Positions 56,801-58,368 of a DNA stretch of 64,000 bases are shown piece after piece (the stretch's first letter is position 1; each line of letters opens with the position of its first letter). Origin of the DNA: Pseudoalteromonas sp. '520P1 No. 423'. GTDB lineage: Bacteria; Pseudomonadota; Gammaproteobacteria; Enterobacterales; Alteromonadaceae. The DNA is taken from NCBI RefSeq assembly GCF_001269985.1, contig NZ_BBZB01000002.1:744001-808000 (forward strand). Reading direction: 5' to 3'. Below the pieces are notes generated by a model, which was given only the letters and a program-made list of their open reading frames with translations, was not told where the DNA came from and searched no databases. The translations under genes were made by a program, and so were the position numbers.

Positions 56801-58361
56801 ATCTAAAGTCACAGGTGACCTTGAAGGTGCCGATATTGAAATCTTTGGAGATTTAATTTTAGAGTATGGGAGTAACTTAAGATTTAAAAATCAGGTGAAT
56901 TCTTTTATTGTACATGGCGAAGTCAAATTGAATACATCTGGTGCAAAATTAGAACTTGTTTCCCATGATGTAGAGTTTAAAAACTCCTTAAACGTAGGTG
57001 CAAATTCTGATGTTGAACTTAAAATATTGGGAGATTTAACAATTGAGAAAGACTTTATTTTATCATATTCGAATGATCACTCTTTGATTCAAGTTAAAGG
57101 TGAGTGGTTAATAAAAAATAATATGGTTCTTGAACAAAGTGCTCATTTGAAAACTTTTTCCTTAGGTGGTATTAAAATAGGAAATAATTTAAATACCTAT
57201 AAATATTCAAGGTTTGCATTATCAAGTCCACAATATGATCAATTAAAACAGTTATTAATTAATATCACCAATACTGTTCAAATCGATGAATATTCAACAA
57301 TTACAGCGACTGCTGCGGGCTTTACTTTTAAAAACTTTCCAGGAAGTTTAAAGTATAGTTGTCATGCTGGTGTTGTGAAAAGCCGTTATAACGATAGAGA
57401 TTTTAAAGATTGTCAGTATGGTTTTTATGTTAAAGCACAATTCGCTGGGCTAGCAGGAGATGCTTGGAACCTTGATTATCGTTTAGATACAGCTGGTGGC
57501 GGTGTCATTGTAATTAATGCCAAAGATATTGTACTCAATGGTGATATATCAGCTGATGGTGGAGTAAGGAATGGTGAACCAGGTGGGTCAGGTGGCTCTA
57601 TTCATATCCAAAGCGATAAGTTAACAGGTTCTGGTACTATTTCAGCCAAAGGCAGAAGCGGAGGATCATATGATCCTCAAGGTGGTGGAGGGCGAATATC
57701 AATTTATACAAATGACCATACAGCATATACTGGAAACACCACAACTGCATCTACTGACTATATAAGTTACAGAAATTATGAAGCGGGAGCAGGTACAGTA
57801 TATATTGCAGATGATATCGGTAAACAAGGGCATTTTAAAATAGACAATGGGATTACCAATAGCCATATGCTCCATGCTGATTCAGGTACTGTAATACGAA
57901 ATGCCGGAAAAGGAGTGATAGAATGTGTGACAGATTTAAATGAGAATAAGTGGTTGATACAGCCAGAAGGATATTGTGATAGTACTATTATTTCAGGTCC
58001 ATGGAATGACTCTTTTGAAAAACCTAAACATAGCCTCATCGGACGTTCAATTGATTTAGATATTGATGATGAAACAAATGAAATACTCACAATTATATCA
58101 AATACTAAAAATAGCTTAGTAGTTGAAAGTAATAAAGATTTATCTTATCTAGTTGGTAAAACTTATCAGGGAATACATCAATTTAAATCAATTGAGCTTC
58201 TTAATAGAGCAAATGTTGATTTTGGTAATAATCGTGTTGAAGTAACTGATATCGATAATTCAAAAGTGATGGATAATATTCAGCTAAAACTTGGCGCTGC
58301 AAATCCAGCTTTTAAAGCTTATTTAGATAAAACCTCTGCAATTATAACTTGGGTTGAGTAA
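20838..58361 (+). CDS. Giant Sec-exported multidomain surface protein (12,507 residues)
   Basis: One open frame, predicted at roughly 1.4 MDa. The signal peptide is residues 1-19 (MFKRILILGLLILSHVALS|E). The visible order is as follows. Residues about 20-440: entry domains. About 440-3030: a long run of bacterial Ig-like domains (Big_9 type, each opening like PPTVGITTPFEGDSW with a DD..V.RV.F.VN core). About 3210-7650: seven supermodules of LVIVD-type beta-propeller, SbsA-like Ig and two IPT/TIG domains. About 7660-8170: more Ig. About 8270-9480: two further propeller-like regions split by Ig. About 9480-10,530: Ig and invasin-like domains. About 10,532-10,633: Ca-binding DxDxDG (thrombospondin type 3-like) repeats. 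About 10,812-10,920: PPC-like domain. About 11,010-12,507: three glycine-rich beta-helical modules. I see no RTX nonapeptides, TPS domain, autotransporter barrel or LPXTG. The composition is that of an extracellular fibre, adhesin or binding platform. The route across the outer membrane is unknown. Confidence 0.85.
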   Translation: MFKRILILGLLILSHVALSEPNFDIRISGKLTTNNLHSYVLTIDDCTSISFVETEIEGKALLLQSSVNQSSFVGCEFTIPVSSGTPFTPHAKITLKNGTQLNYTETFEIESNAPVFEYKGLSINDNDNAQSISVQFDSSDDIDIQYVAVDIVGFKASSLKNVGGIIDEVKPLAFANSQGYKRIFPKMDNQTGFILDIPLITSLTKNQIASDGLVLIDAYVVDSSGNKTAFSSIETTGGEIEEKAISWTSQPSNIVITDVLQSISITPIINFEFRGEVEMIGSGRGVTYTSLDPEQIFISDSGVIYVDSEIENIDSKVILSYPGLPDLQINVQVDLSKELKSLQFKGFSDEKLIIPSLNQSIVLPEIEAIFDDGSSQVLADQFPLTLSLPSSAKGVLELSGNSLKALKPVSINAPIPLSVKLTGDASVAGYLNIVALDAKPIISLDIKNKIVSGEVLTIKAKATDDVKIHKVNISIDGTIIASPLSAPFKVELPITDDLIGQTLKVEATAIDSAGQLSPIVTQSVQVLDKNEINLPEFNFELPTDNQRVIEKSPLLFQITHELGLAKYAYDKQSGIKKIEFYLDGELIGKSKSPGYIIRKKETVSGPKDYIYENWTYEGITPTSVLTEKSLPVFAKIFMGENGEDTDTKLLRLLKNSPAHVSISKPHAQKNVIAGQETKIELAVSDDTLFFGTDVEILLNNEVIKEIRFADKQKQLTTSYEKNSEIIFDNIHISNEKLGESILFEVKVTDFHGEIYNSEQIKLNVKNDQPPTVGITTPFEGDSWVAGLPIEIMAEASDDMKVDRVDFFVNEKIIGSDITPPYSIVYQTPIITQGEQVLVVRAEATDSSQQKALSQNVNVTLGYDQQSPVIHFVSPQINGTAGNNSTANVVENTSHMVKVTGYDNVGAKGFKLTGLKKEGAIYKLTGKPQDIITENDIPLQLLPGGAHAFSIVAYTTMPNFIGHGGSDFDVYSLNIEVLDERGNIGKSDLQISVIQDSIPEVTDIQVTRSQYRIHDNLDVTIFAKDDVEINTIQLKILNSQNELLAELFLDSNNGLKTHAKTHGTFTFDLKTLDLENQSQQLKLVAIAKDSSEQESVQKSKSINVVIDDKGPISSINKPVPGSVIQKGVEHEVQWSVKDASQIKNAQLMANGIMIDSFSGSENAFSKLVKYTVNQIGKVVFEIKASDSLDNSSTKTWEYTVEETTPPTVKITQPISGEQIYEGENFAINSVINDDGLVSQVTYELLVNDVIVRTEIVSFDSTKNVENYFSTSMRLPNISPNSVVKLRATALDNHNLTASSDIEISVLDDINSPSLIMSIPGNDIDLLPGEYLNIEAIAIDDIYIKDIQAILIDEELNEVVLAWDQLSRTDSIKSIKIPDPITIGSTIIKEKFQTDIVGKIKLQSHLYNNIDMPYQLKLRAQDEGINVTESASITLTLKPDNVPPEVTVISPVDQFVENQIVPLKINIKDNVQLSGYKVYFQDNKDSPIVAETGLQVSEVLLSPEDGSSELNINLNDFSPIPEEGKVISIIIEAWDKENNKSSIVHQFNIVQDKKPLITVSALHPKKPVQGGVVFYQTQVSDDFANENEPVIAASLTTSFDFSDNKRKSRFWRDAALSIENKKDDFLVFGIDYPESNSKWVLNIDDEYLVKFIPGELQVYNREFDLNKVLKLNSVNNDVVNFKLKYITDSVCPSLWQELTIDANQGVKLADILPYGVTEVVLIPVLESDLPHPFIRQIRVDLQKQSELEVFPGESQANKVLTKEARISIELKDLSVIENNSWINIGHLIKSNGDRYNKVTQTTGDVSLLSDYKNIEKLNVLVAAADRNTALNTPQEIQTIPSIEIDIDMESPQLASNNPSINSSITAGQVLDIDSIIRDNSNQLRNVEYFLNDQKVAEQGSRLFNPQYNLLLPIATDLIPGSQASLRIAAMDMYGEQAEEILYFPVTKNQNPELYINKFESHRLITDTIRLNYGEFWVKQGGEFKVSYDVIDDTGIKKIELIRLLSNGSEEVVYKKDYPLTCSEKPITTDVVTLSTIFSYAELQQYEVRITDNVGNLNSNRFYVHPLENIVPGIRITSPAEQSYITAGSFNLKVRVLVTDDMPISDGKVVMYANGLKLQMLADSLIDTELNSTDIQFLNEIYDDFQRNYGTDVANDYAKINSANVRVYESIMQLPIQLVKSNQEVVLTANVKDSENSIGSDEVIFIGASDDIQPEAAIISPVGNHFVTEASDFELQFRAFDNVKVASLELSIAYGVNSENNYIKNDYETPIRIIDSIPARDFETITSQIDTPIYLNNIFVPKINDLYTKFQGLAFNEENIFDVWVKLLARDHSGNTYEVERAYKVRVDERPVVDIVSPLSGDKVVENSLVSVNVHAYDDVSIAYVNMVVTKGNKEIFHKKLRQGPYTFTFEAPELSESAVDNQLVIKVSAMDHYGINNNDPDRHIATEELILSIKGDEPPVVAIGAPNQGEEYIEGQHVLVQVNAADDIGIKHVSLMVNGLITGESILTDARAPYEFLVEIPYGQKARDVTFIATATEHRVIAEPRIVKSQPVNILINNDITSPEITFESPISGQVVVEKGNLNYYLLPTDNVEVTSVKLEIFALDSSSGDSKLIEQKYLLTPPYSGDFQLSTIENYLGTTQDGVSTLTLKMVATAFDGAGNKGNSSVIISLINNSKPVVESIKLIDTQGLNYENDNEVTQGREFLVQVSATDVEKGVDSIRLFKAINASEQTEYTLVSEDSVAPFQFSQDTSTLVPGDILSYKAVAKDQDGYFSHLSSAFEFKVIADKPPEVEIVKPSSDQSYVISGESIEVFAQVNDDLGEKGIDRVVFMMNNEIINTQTKAYKPETLSTVNNLYRAIITPPENIKGVNIQVVAYDKLNQSGFSDVLTLGIVEDTVEPKILAISPIDGDILQSGTNLIASVVVQDMGSVEQRTVLQEWVREYQDSSNQWQVLAKTTRELLLNDDLADENGLPKSEPEKYTYTYLTEFTDGNILTDQQFDLERVRVVTRIKTNNHEIEHQTTHEISMPIKERKFWLPSNEASKSSESRAAAKNVYYSNLAQFSDLGKIQSLTSSWSILSTFQVQKGFSLYEGIENTSELDEFKPYTGLFLADFYDHHEASENGERYIFSDLMNGSAEIFSGTITDISAQDSILLATKSGDTCITCKYEPKFYQLLVDEINKNDETGKVYLDKSAELLLFNKRNEDEQFGIPYLLAGSVELPFNDTYGVERTGELALVANGSGGVQVINISDITSPYHIGYIKPDGFTRDVKVSGQYAYITASYQGLVIADIANPKMPIITTLDIAGIANKVEIVGKKAYVTDMGLWDGAGALHIIDISDPVNPVLELTHTLSAQRKDFKSAGAYDVEVVGNKAYVSTFYVDQMGKATEGLVEVIELNQILNLALDPSHPVITHRPASANDFVTTDIALAHGRVQLATGKQGISEISFPSLTITDHSPSSGSQHIQTSDLEIDINFSGSLSPALNFEEYIFITHGHPSIGEDVSHLFEFNFKQLIDGSNSYNSIVAKLKQGVTLQSSAKYFVKIKSGLKPLSGYALASDYFFNFSTISVESQNIPKFSSITPNIGDIAGGTEITILGYYFSPNIELNLGGIPLKIKSLTKSSNDDEFDVIKAITVPNYPGPATLKLTNPGGVESVINGAFTYVDELRLSFVTPPFVSVSQKGENNFVSLIGHGFNPGITVKSFKSDGTGEAIIQTIDGDALSLYSAEQINWQVPDFGDNFRGFVDVEVTDLRGRKSTLSRALFYGGLVIDRSLKTEKPLSFTQIKEYNSGGKTKLIDPLKLPPGRITDIQPEPDLNIIYVLGQGVNAPEVFSESSVTEINYVEQYYAPGWLALVKYNPLKLNEAAPMHGLGYYDFPQTLQPKKLVIGKDKVFVSAKAKSFPYLDFDFETNAYLLVLDKVKKLPGSSSDTENRSITNSIRLPVSVAPDYMKIKDNILIAATSNKLLIIDISDQNNPFVLKSWEQELIDGAKVNLRIQSIELKNNQMWVTVLNSSKFGARFKNLVYDLNKPNIPLIATNYLSSPGYITPLKGNFNDDQSQLSNWNIDTVNAPKLQREFKGFGFELSTQNNETVQTIGTDTLALQNIRATASAIQKNENAHSELAIFDLASSNHISLHDVINICDNTCWPVNIGRSEDGVALVVSKYMNEGTYKLDLIDLHTQDVMDSYPRAFQNNVETDVVINITFSRNLDFNGETVAQFLQKYINLIKEDGTEQGELIAFSAELDQHNSNKIIITPTTTLLPLTNYKLKLTSEALSRRTKGLVDYSFAFKTANSPGKPFSIDDVTPHSVSTSGGTVTVTLSEFAIEPRFYIAGKLAKIVETYEVGKIYSILLPENESGAATLKVVDNRDFSSEKIGAVNFISPLKVLSVSPDVGSVTGGDKVVISGNGFEPGTQRLTVKFGGVPVLNQTINVIDTNHIEVITPAGTLGHTDISIDYSDGRSSHINNAFEYRMPVNFEVDGIGRIFDTVFDPSGNYMFSAVGKHGIYLHDLTKIQDNKDSLVAKYDLPSGYWALGIAGFFERNNDRVFVTAAKFDFDGKPLKDSGTLFIFAIDSYDITQSTLVNQLPLNSQFAKGIIAENYAVYTASAEKGFINVDTYLHSKIYVSKELELNSQSALDVSNIKLSDTSSHYVVATGDFDFKNNRLVNTTLDSGGIYLVENSAKSGLSHVSDIKIPASNVVSQGSFAYTASGDLGAVIIDFSIPEQPVVLRRIADYGHVYDVAISGHIIYLALGEKGIKALDISDPANPIEMNGLIQQQYNVETLIVSNYAVYGAAHIDGDKGILHKLISFNDIALKIIGVTPENSVLTNDKLIRVRFNKAIDLWQQNINKVTLSKSDLSILTPKIDILNNDVVINLDNQNVDHGESILLKINAGIKSVKPISGNKTKTLYELKNSKEFTFKYLNQSIEQIKLIDVIPRRVAINKSEELTLTVSGLPNQYDNLTLYVGGEAVTNFQVQVSPENESLTIIKFKSPIIKVPGLFDLTLKLDISSAELFSSLKGAIVVDEKLMATISSPLWTDINGGEQINVWGTGFEPGTSVTEGTRIKVGTSVAQNVRVLSTEHLIFTAPKNKTGLRNIFISNHKNNEQDTNLELGYGLKLLGQTQVTDSAPTDLFVEKNSGIAITTGGLFKDGSSEQTLFGYPIPDKTLAYTVDINDVYQPLTVGGLPSLPNTAEGKRELEQLITRRSIEAKSIIGDELSETEKNYLKYHQVDDIGFSLDALDIEKFELASIYGPQISERALLSTGNGGMFVLNLDEATSLQALNREYIANNSGKQITSTITGKNLSIFSTSYAAELINPPFPMGCESAPAKQTNSVLTSLNLSDPSDPIIIGYDYQAEVGTNSLYLDSQGWLFHAGRKGAMAWSAGRECPFIDNYTADVSTDLESEHYSLNAINLFDPQLNTRINVSGNIYDIKKYGKHFIMAMGTQGVAIMYADAFEQAQWLTIDSSIQSQKGKAIKLTILGSTLFVSQDIGGVLIYDISDINNAKLISAGTDLEIKAIDYYKGNLVAARGKQGLSTIELPGAVVTKANIEQMGLLGENEELIIEFNENITIESISKQNAAKLIDKTNNQEVSFSFKPINEVNNSASEFTVIFDPQVAHDYQLSISKANTIRATDLLAPFKLSFSVASGNKPNISWVEGGVHRKGQNSEVTIHGSGFTDEATVFVGPYIIPANILNDRITFNTASLNLLPLNSGQHAIKVSQNGFMDWHMGAIVIADDIELNSLKMNINSGPVSGGYQISITSDKNVFLPGTKVSLLKQDGTEIYTERADEGGYLINLFDDVVTMKKFNFRAPLVLSPEVIKVYVNTPSESTYVGEFSYQQEKGISVNLPNYPPMVIGAMALRHDDLFVGILEGQKPNNKQPYLMEYGFEIYDTSLLQQPVRLAQLSLKDSVTSIEVADNLAFVSAKSQGIVLIDLHDLNSPFIIQEQKLGGYNANDLALNTSKGILAIAAGSGFSDGFIRFINVKDDKMGPPSGYSNISFNEGDLLGEPLQVAWLNEELYVVYQREGQLYLAIFNKLSGELNYVTQKIERGDYKGGAVSLLLSQGRISLSHDNQLLKLELIDDKYQTVYWEETSNNTVLLASGGTGYVTTSHGFVQLVEPGLNLVGVSPAAEQIISVQDTISIKFDNLINTDEVHINENIKLLDVNGQALPATLIHGINTLQGGIVKVEFSQNSLDGLDLFSLIIEPELVNINNKSLNKKYEFNYGVSQNSRPTIDRIRRLSDQQEVGHYFHADGSEKAVIKGRGFGNDKNLIEIYLGESKLSADQITSISDNVIEFNFPKLYLTQSVAPLAVTINKNDISTQQLGAVVIMPKLVLQDLYPPTGPPQGGNFITVRGYGFNPATQFNISGTPANNVKVISSYEAKIMMPSGSFGFADVTAVNPQFKDEIALSPIDYFYASKETGKLDLANNSENPIVAMKLHKDIIYAVTGGKYSVFDLDGKVTQTLKTKNSELILVDTTDPIKPKIITRSQGEQVQSYHFKTQLSPSGFVDLAQLNDMLFVVGANKLYQFDISQAAYPILISEYNIDGHARSIVTSDNIVYLASTSGISVFKVEKDAKLRQLAHMSSSMLGGWPSKIKIENDRLWAALPSSRKVVAIELNSGHFNKIKDIPLLSNIGQRLPVSDIMIVNDKFLISTAEQASVEIFDIETSNHLAGINLAYLLRNGNIYAGDLKLQGSMLSVAAENGDVQQFNISHWLNHSYNQSIELDNYFSVTGSVNSLSFSQDKLYAGVSYARNSRGEPVESPVDVGKRFSQIGGGVFSFEQKGLSILSHQPKLAGELSLTEGIEIQFNKLIDHEQFINHANRLFEVTIDNAVVAGNWQKTTYRLGSKVIFTPEFSLIKNKRYEINVNSQVSDINGNSLNSDYNYYFYTSDTLRPKIDYISPASGSYRGGIEISVYGSNFSHDAHLQIGEQSIPAEKINYVGNQKLTFTLPKLQKAPENNLLTGIKVIQGRMSDFKDGAFTYITDPAIDKIGRYNSVNNSVDENEKKFYFNDNVLLAIEGKGFSEFSQIYINDIPALNVELKRHNLLSFQLPTATLGELDIRVENAQDSTFFASNSEISIILPAQTMHSQLKSYSHNKGILATTVSNSQTVILQKFISSVPQHLAQIELDTVVKNLFLDKNKLLVQLDDNSLIIFDISDPYIPKKLNRIITNQLTPEANVKFYDGVVLIIDQAHIYLGYEHANQMQQLNVIAHDAIVSKNFLYVLENDRISAYKLNNLNTALVTTNLPVVGANKLIMNMGRLYALSNSQIVKLETHNVAHSNLLQIESDGVLPQSTQKIDINGELAVIFDGQSLSLYDINQTQDKLSFNKLSEAELLNDVEKLNFDKDIITVLTDVKELQTVEVPLPNLVELSTKTIKHNLQKLVVNFVGNSEWWHSTILSVAINSKQQPGYTELFNSSIIFTPLEPGFILNDEIQLGLYTWPEQPIQGAFIDFDLNTGLSTSLLFDNREPVIYQITPASTITNRMTPFIVSGEYLSDIDNISIGETIVNMADYTLNDGGSSLLFNKSFETTGLRNLTINKSQYSDTLIAAVNVSQALEIESISTDNSLGNDKLSDSGNNLITIVGKGFNGHLDVHIVAPELSEVADASTLIDYKLTDQTLTIISPEVIPNIQYKIIINKKETNEIVESQQQLTAIDDTAPIVSQFNEFNYKQPLSILLNENAQVESFSVNQIMFNYSNAQPKDVSTKFDFNIVDNKIKLALKPNLTLDNNSKYVFSLNKITDKSGNRVLDYSSIYNGNLGYEFTTLDRLAPKNVSLIREKDSLPVSPTMTLTRGRAYTFIADSIDNLTPKDQISYQFRVSTDGIKYNAYKVMPNNKAEIEILEQFQQLKIRIKSIDELGNFKEETFSAAVIDPVINISPISTNPEKVEELTSAQILLEIIGDFDLVNKVDIQINGQWHHAQYIKNQSNGQISINFLNPRLSEIAPLEHINVKTQVHYGYGSVKQQEDTYKLHMDATPPSIRIVSPTNGDRLPIGEIAEVIIQSFDKYGVTKVEMSVNGGSYQILPTANLFTFTPSSEDAVTLQARATDPNGNIGISEIVTVKPFDATKGEPELAILTPQNGSTLKEGQFVEIEFLLKNIETANLNMLIGANENDSRNPELISISRDENSPERFKRLIKLPLTDENIVVLLKLSSGDHVARSFINIERDTGIDESINLTLLPQTKVLSGTGLRVIGQVPSEMTDYNNKSYIEITDSNKDSQVLALAPVDEIININDTQGKVEIIAHLQDLSEHVKTQKVDIVKHDYLDNDYQLVADLTGKSERFVDVVEQVSIDGHVTWVGIQSKLNGFTINAGQESIYSQTEGEIKDLFKSTSSIYALINENGNEYLLAFNYKNKLAQTPKKIDLSGELIGANGDVLFLKQGKLLTAKVIANTSIKTQVTDLIGYQFTDEIKSVSVWRNQIWVLSGSQLTLLEIKNGQKIDPKVSFSIAPGDKLAVVAGEIYVWQKEIVTHYSLTSELELVHNRSISVHSKINSYKTQGNMLWLSTIDEIHGFNWVAIEESEVVGILPWQQPISIGTGFYKINEQKIHRYTLNSTNPQLSSMAVKKDATSIYIEGIEKSLAIHDLLLIDENNNPIPAYWFNENTIAIKRGDVVGSKLSVYKRQRDKIEFTTEFNLNNTPLTEASSIISGFPIEIAEGAIAPINLIYPENNRIFNSKASTINGQNILLEQSKSNGWSWLKSGPVQEQIINLSVNDIEIPPITVNVRENEPGDGQLNISEPLNNSRYKEGDWLTVKYLSENINDVRFIELVLMDFNGNEITRLFGDKSSGSMALKLSGLDSLDTYKVRLRTYFGEHFDYIEDSVGIRVVPQRTKLAFSIDGIAERAYTNSKVLISTSSNNQLGPKAQITIYDELDNVLASGSEPLEITVPDVEFLKIEAKRQDGLGNTNEEVKNVWVKHAYEISQDAPISSYNHQIVTPQQNYYFDEEKLFNEQGDLLNRFDGKVQAVTYLYDRWLVALEGIGLVFVDPNNEFEILGTYLSYDTYKDIEVIRDTVWTSNVKGELKQFKISGNSLELKNTFSLGEIKQLAKDDDSIWIVTTYSLEQVLLSKPTELNQIYVGDELSAMLIAKDKWLLTLSGKLIKISENNDLFTWQLDIKNTSQLGMFNNELWTYDIQNQQWILISISLSKPFVIARYDIKTQGELFVFNSKLQSSQGDVWSWKYNHGEIKSLFKSHNIRGNTVNVLLKNGQAIAANQGYALTRQEDLPHSEINEVYPAPYSADIKRLKQIGNQILGYDESSGVIYRIDSDTLIKSERLFKQADLIDMDIYQNNLVIAHSDKLKFKSLNSEIESELVVAIGESIVSITSDFEFIYVSTLSGSLYKVRTGSLPIDDFNVEITELLAGGEELNNLQLLSDNLYFSSDTGIGKYNLATKQSDSLFDEKVQSFTIHQGALWFSQANEFKYSPLKNNNAINTVYVAENDINSISIDGDQALLGQGLSGFELIWLDKQSITPHTGLAKPVINHVYQLGDRLSIEQSSPHNLKSVTYYINDVKVATELTYPFSTNVLIPAELKNGQIFKLKSVAIDLNGEIITSEEKQLILQSDDMPVNRFEVSLDFKQPSYIPSPLRLEAIISNTDQDVRQVEFYLSDSIDGPYKMIRKHYGPEFVVRRNFELADSGKYIKARAVDIYGNFTESTPKRIDRLIDQQKPIVNISLDSPLAEQGKVPNTHDFKLQLNYSDIGSGIELVLLKRDGAVIWAGFTDGNINITESGHELGKTYVYSLTATDKAKNTQTTELHVEVVSDAYPELVDIQLPTDVIEKGHFTVKLNMSDDIDLDEVDVKWPNYERSYDISGKNFEKTISIKDIRQQRLDSDITQNLIIAIKDDIGQITEQTFNLPVKVDTKPNASALVLTAPYAAIYGQVISVDVANLNGVDDAGASQLEVKLELYFNGVLQKEKSICNTQYYRCSDKARTSIELPQQLVDGDKVEISIKLTDRLGQTTTTEKTGISLTQKPNLIQFDNLNQSSINPKEIPSGQLADFNVNVLDISAKPVPLQTVTFKLISSDGLEKIVGNIESNEIGNSLLNFDAWELKAGKYKLVASLKDYPYISPDVILVDILPGEPAKILIDHIPSIVVNETSQVKLSMTDQAENIIFDRNDLFVELMFDHNDFHFGFAENITVVNKYDDAGVFVGEVANVKLDQGIAIINVSVPQKSGSYQLNKLGSFPQSLKLLYQQRQGQNYSEISGITINLIAGKAAQFDLSISQITNHEFGRPDILEVDEIATINMQLTDSFGNQVSKVDINGQEEDANLNVTFNLTNNGLFKDAEQNNTYVMNAGSLSIQVTDNFIEETHLSLESVQEDVAINKIANMTLDFVKRLPAISSSEVQTVEDSIITPINFGFTEPVIESAVNKVLSIFDINGNEVDGQYTFIDNQTVEFLPNNELILNTQYQFTTTDSGLIGLAEEDPLLLQTLAFNSADMKIAAQTKPYLLTDTLMSLDMTFGENIAKSHISSGQIVINGTSQQFIFNQGSFTVPTVTEQEEGKLVSVELSGHISNRSLIIANTITLPLLTLEGDYDGDGLNNGLEHTLSLDPTNRDTDNNGVEDGREDYDNDGLDNLTELSLGSDLTNKDTDDDGLSDGDEYQWGSDPTLQDTDGDGISDAIEIASGSDPTDLNSRSIKPEFVTALQVTPKEVNYNIGAQSEDIMLSVIAQVTLEGRNYSVDVSDPGYYDLIFTSSDTNVAVTSYQGFTPVGEGTSELKVSFGQFFDTSNLTVTETTSLGDVIWENESVTFDGPVFADSVTVIGDVNVEIAGDLNVAGNFDVKPVSNLRLNTEKLSIGNDLYILGEEINQSVTELNLVNLNSENGHLYFDVEIPQGATNLAVKLSGGNGNADLHVTSPDMWDCISEEPNNEEVCFLHNNNWRSTHNITVLESAPFSEVSLLVTYDIVNNDPKASTVDIISSEDIYISGDLNMIGGEISHIGHNIDITGSLNLSDFNTIKAKNIFVHTNTTIDSGRLNLGLTEEFVVDLNMLQEGSIHALPANQQTKELYPIRLKVGQKLTAKGSISVNGAGYPEGVGFGFVDDYCIGAHAAATVESCSYGSYKKPLYAGSGGENGAGGGIVNIKANRIEVDSNSYWISIGSQYPKFSHGKNTGAGGSAFIDAHEFKVIDAENIVISHYFGGWGGEAHAVESISTSADYDEQIKVGKTVNYSQSNGRVAIISDKFDIQVTGDGGGGGRPEDIQNPFNLDNQIKTVSPEMEQLKRLSTLIGISNEPATGTVYLAQKQSENSMFMIKPSDSGGGEVFARNETLNLIENKNAVKSGDFEKMKPINQLIQQNQASGNWSVLDLLEPDSTIVLSVGSHQVNDINLIADDLWNITVNDDPWANNLKSLGRELDGTQIRLTNDSDASVEAQIISNTKNSLVVKSTEDLSNMSSGVIQGLHSFNNLELFYATVSFGKDIVEVNDGHYYQTKIWAGYINPITIKSIIESGNIYSVDIYIDQKLVFDDISFRANYSSLAAKSIQFNNTMTFDNRFDISANSIDFKQDAHINATVKFNTFKKLNVAGDLVINKAFINSIGQINVDGDVTVKDRLNIGYPGSNFSEISPNKFEIKGKLLINEEAGIYSMQGDKTVRVEGESENILAGSHVTSALSTAFESIKPISIGNYKNPLSPGKSALYHKGCDQINKCNINTSLKFSGGGVLNIKAQIIENNGTISVSPESNSISEQVIAAGAGSILLEADTILGNGSMYALGFSGTYNKVDTLGSSGRIALISENYNFTGDIITGKNYKGLFNTGTVFIKDKNMGYGRLELKTDVNYDGDTTLTNWIKLPEIGKHVITKVEPLENQHWRISVSNANWQDNKGFNIKGEYVDLQNGTNQFYEIIDFDENSVTISSAEDLNYLNQASFELIGVHIFDSVYLSENSKLDIGNDKLIILDRANSYLGDNIFLKALIDNPETLSWLTENNVSLYQKEIIIPNDLEFNYRETKIISADKIKVFGSINLSNSANLILHANSNLRVEGDFILGQSSKVTGDLEGADIEIFGDLILEYGSNLRFKNQVNSFIVHGEVKLNTSGAKLELVSHDVEFKNSLNVGANSDVELKILGDLTIEKDFILSYSNDHSLIQVKGEWLIKNNMVLEQSAHLKTFSLGGIKIGNNLNTYKYSRFALSSPQYDQLKQLLINITNTVQIDEYSTITATAAGFTFKNFPGSLKYSCHAGVVKSRYNDRDFKDCQYGFYVKAQFAGLAGDAWNLDYRLDTAGGGVIVINAKDIVLNGDISADGGVRNGEPGGSGGSIHIQSDKLTGSGTISAKGRSGGSYDPQGGGGRISIYTNDHTAYTGNTTTASTDYISYRNYEAGAGTVYIADDIGKQGHFKIDNGITNSHMLHADSGTVIRNAGKGVIECVTDLNENKWLIQPEGYCDSTIISGPWNDSFEKPKHSLIGRSIDLDIDDETNEILTIISNTKNSLVVESNKDLSYLVGKTYQGIHQFKSIELLNRANVDFGNNRVEVTDIDNSKVMDNIQLKLGAANPAFKAYLDKTSAIITWVE
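30470..43800 (+). repeat. Seven-fold propeller-Ig-TIG-TIG supermodule array inside the giant gene
   Basis: Each unit of about 1.6-2.1 kb has (i) a propeller with an LVIVD-like blade, for example ALHIIDISDPVNPVLEL (aa ~3328), LLIIDISDQNNPFVLKSW (~3960), GIKALDISDPANPIEMNG (~4752), GVLIYDISDINNAKLI (~5492), GIVLIDLHDLNSPFII (~5926), LYQFDISQAAYPILI (~6525) and SLIIFDISDPYIPKKL (~7150); (ii) an SbsA-like Ig with the form IEIQFNKLI; (iii) two IPT/TIG domains with the form ITPNIGDIAGGTEITILGYY. Approximate unit starts are 30.5, 32.1, 34.25, 36.2, 38.4, 40.1 and 42.1 kb. Copies are strongly diverged, so the array is old. Confidence 0.75.
52430..52740 (+). repeat. Thrombospondin-3/EF-hand-like Ca-binding segment of the giant protein
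   Basis: About 100 residues carry repeated DxDxDG loops: GDYDGDGLNNGLEHTLSLDP, NRDTDNNGVEDGREDYDNDG, KDTDDDGLSDGDEYQWGSDP and QDTDGDGISDAIEIASGSDP. This type normally binds calcium and rigidifies a linker between folded domains. Here it separates the Ig region from the C-terminal glycine-rich modules. Confidence 0.85.
53270..53600 (+). other. PPC-like domain of the giant protein
   Basis: The stretch contains NGHLYFDVEIPQGATNLAVK, then SGGNGNADLHVTSPDMWDC and NNEEVCFLHNNNW, and ends in SEVSLLVTYD. This matches the pattern of bacterial pre-peptidase C-terminal (PPC) domains, found at the C termini of secreted enzymes. It has two Cys in the usual places. It is embedded here, not terminal. Confidence 0.65.
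53860..58361 (+). repeat. Three-fold glycine-rich C-terminal module of the giant protein
   Basis: Three homologous units of about 1.3-1.5 kb. Each has a Cys-containing entry (ESCSYGSYKKPLYAGSGG, then CDQINKCNINTSLKFSGGG, then KDCQYGFYVKAQFAG), a glycine-rich beta-helical stretch (GAGGGIVNIKANRI, FSGGGVLNIKAQII, TAGGGVIVINAKDI), a GTVYIA / GTVFIK strand, and a closing domain with IISNTKNSLVVKSTEDL (aa ~11,375) or IISNTKNSLVVESNKDL (aa ~12,420). The third unit ends at the C terminus. I know of no assigned function. Confidence 0.7.
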
Positions 58362-58368
58362 TAGTATG

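Noticed and set aside
20838..58361. RTX adhesin or type I secretion substrate
   Set aside because: No GGxGxDxxx nonapeptide repeats or C-terminal secretion signal were seen, and the protein has an N-terminal Sec signal peptide.
20838..58361. Giant polyketide or peptide synthetase
   Set aside because: There are no carrier, condensation, ketosynthase or adenylation motifs. The composition is beta-rich Ig, TIG and propeller with a signal peptide.
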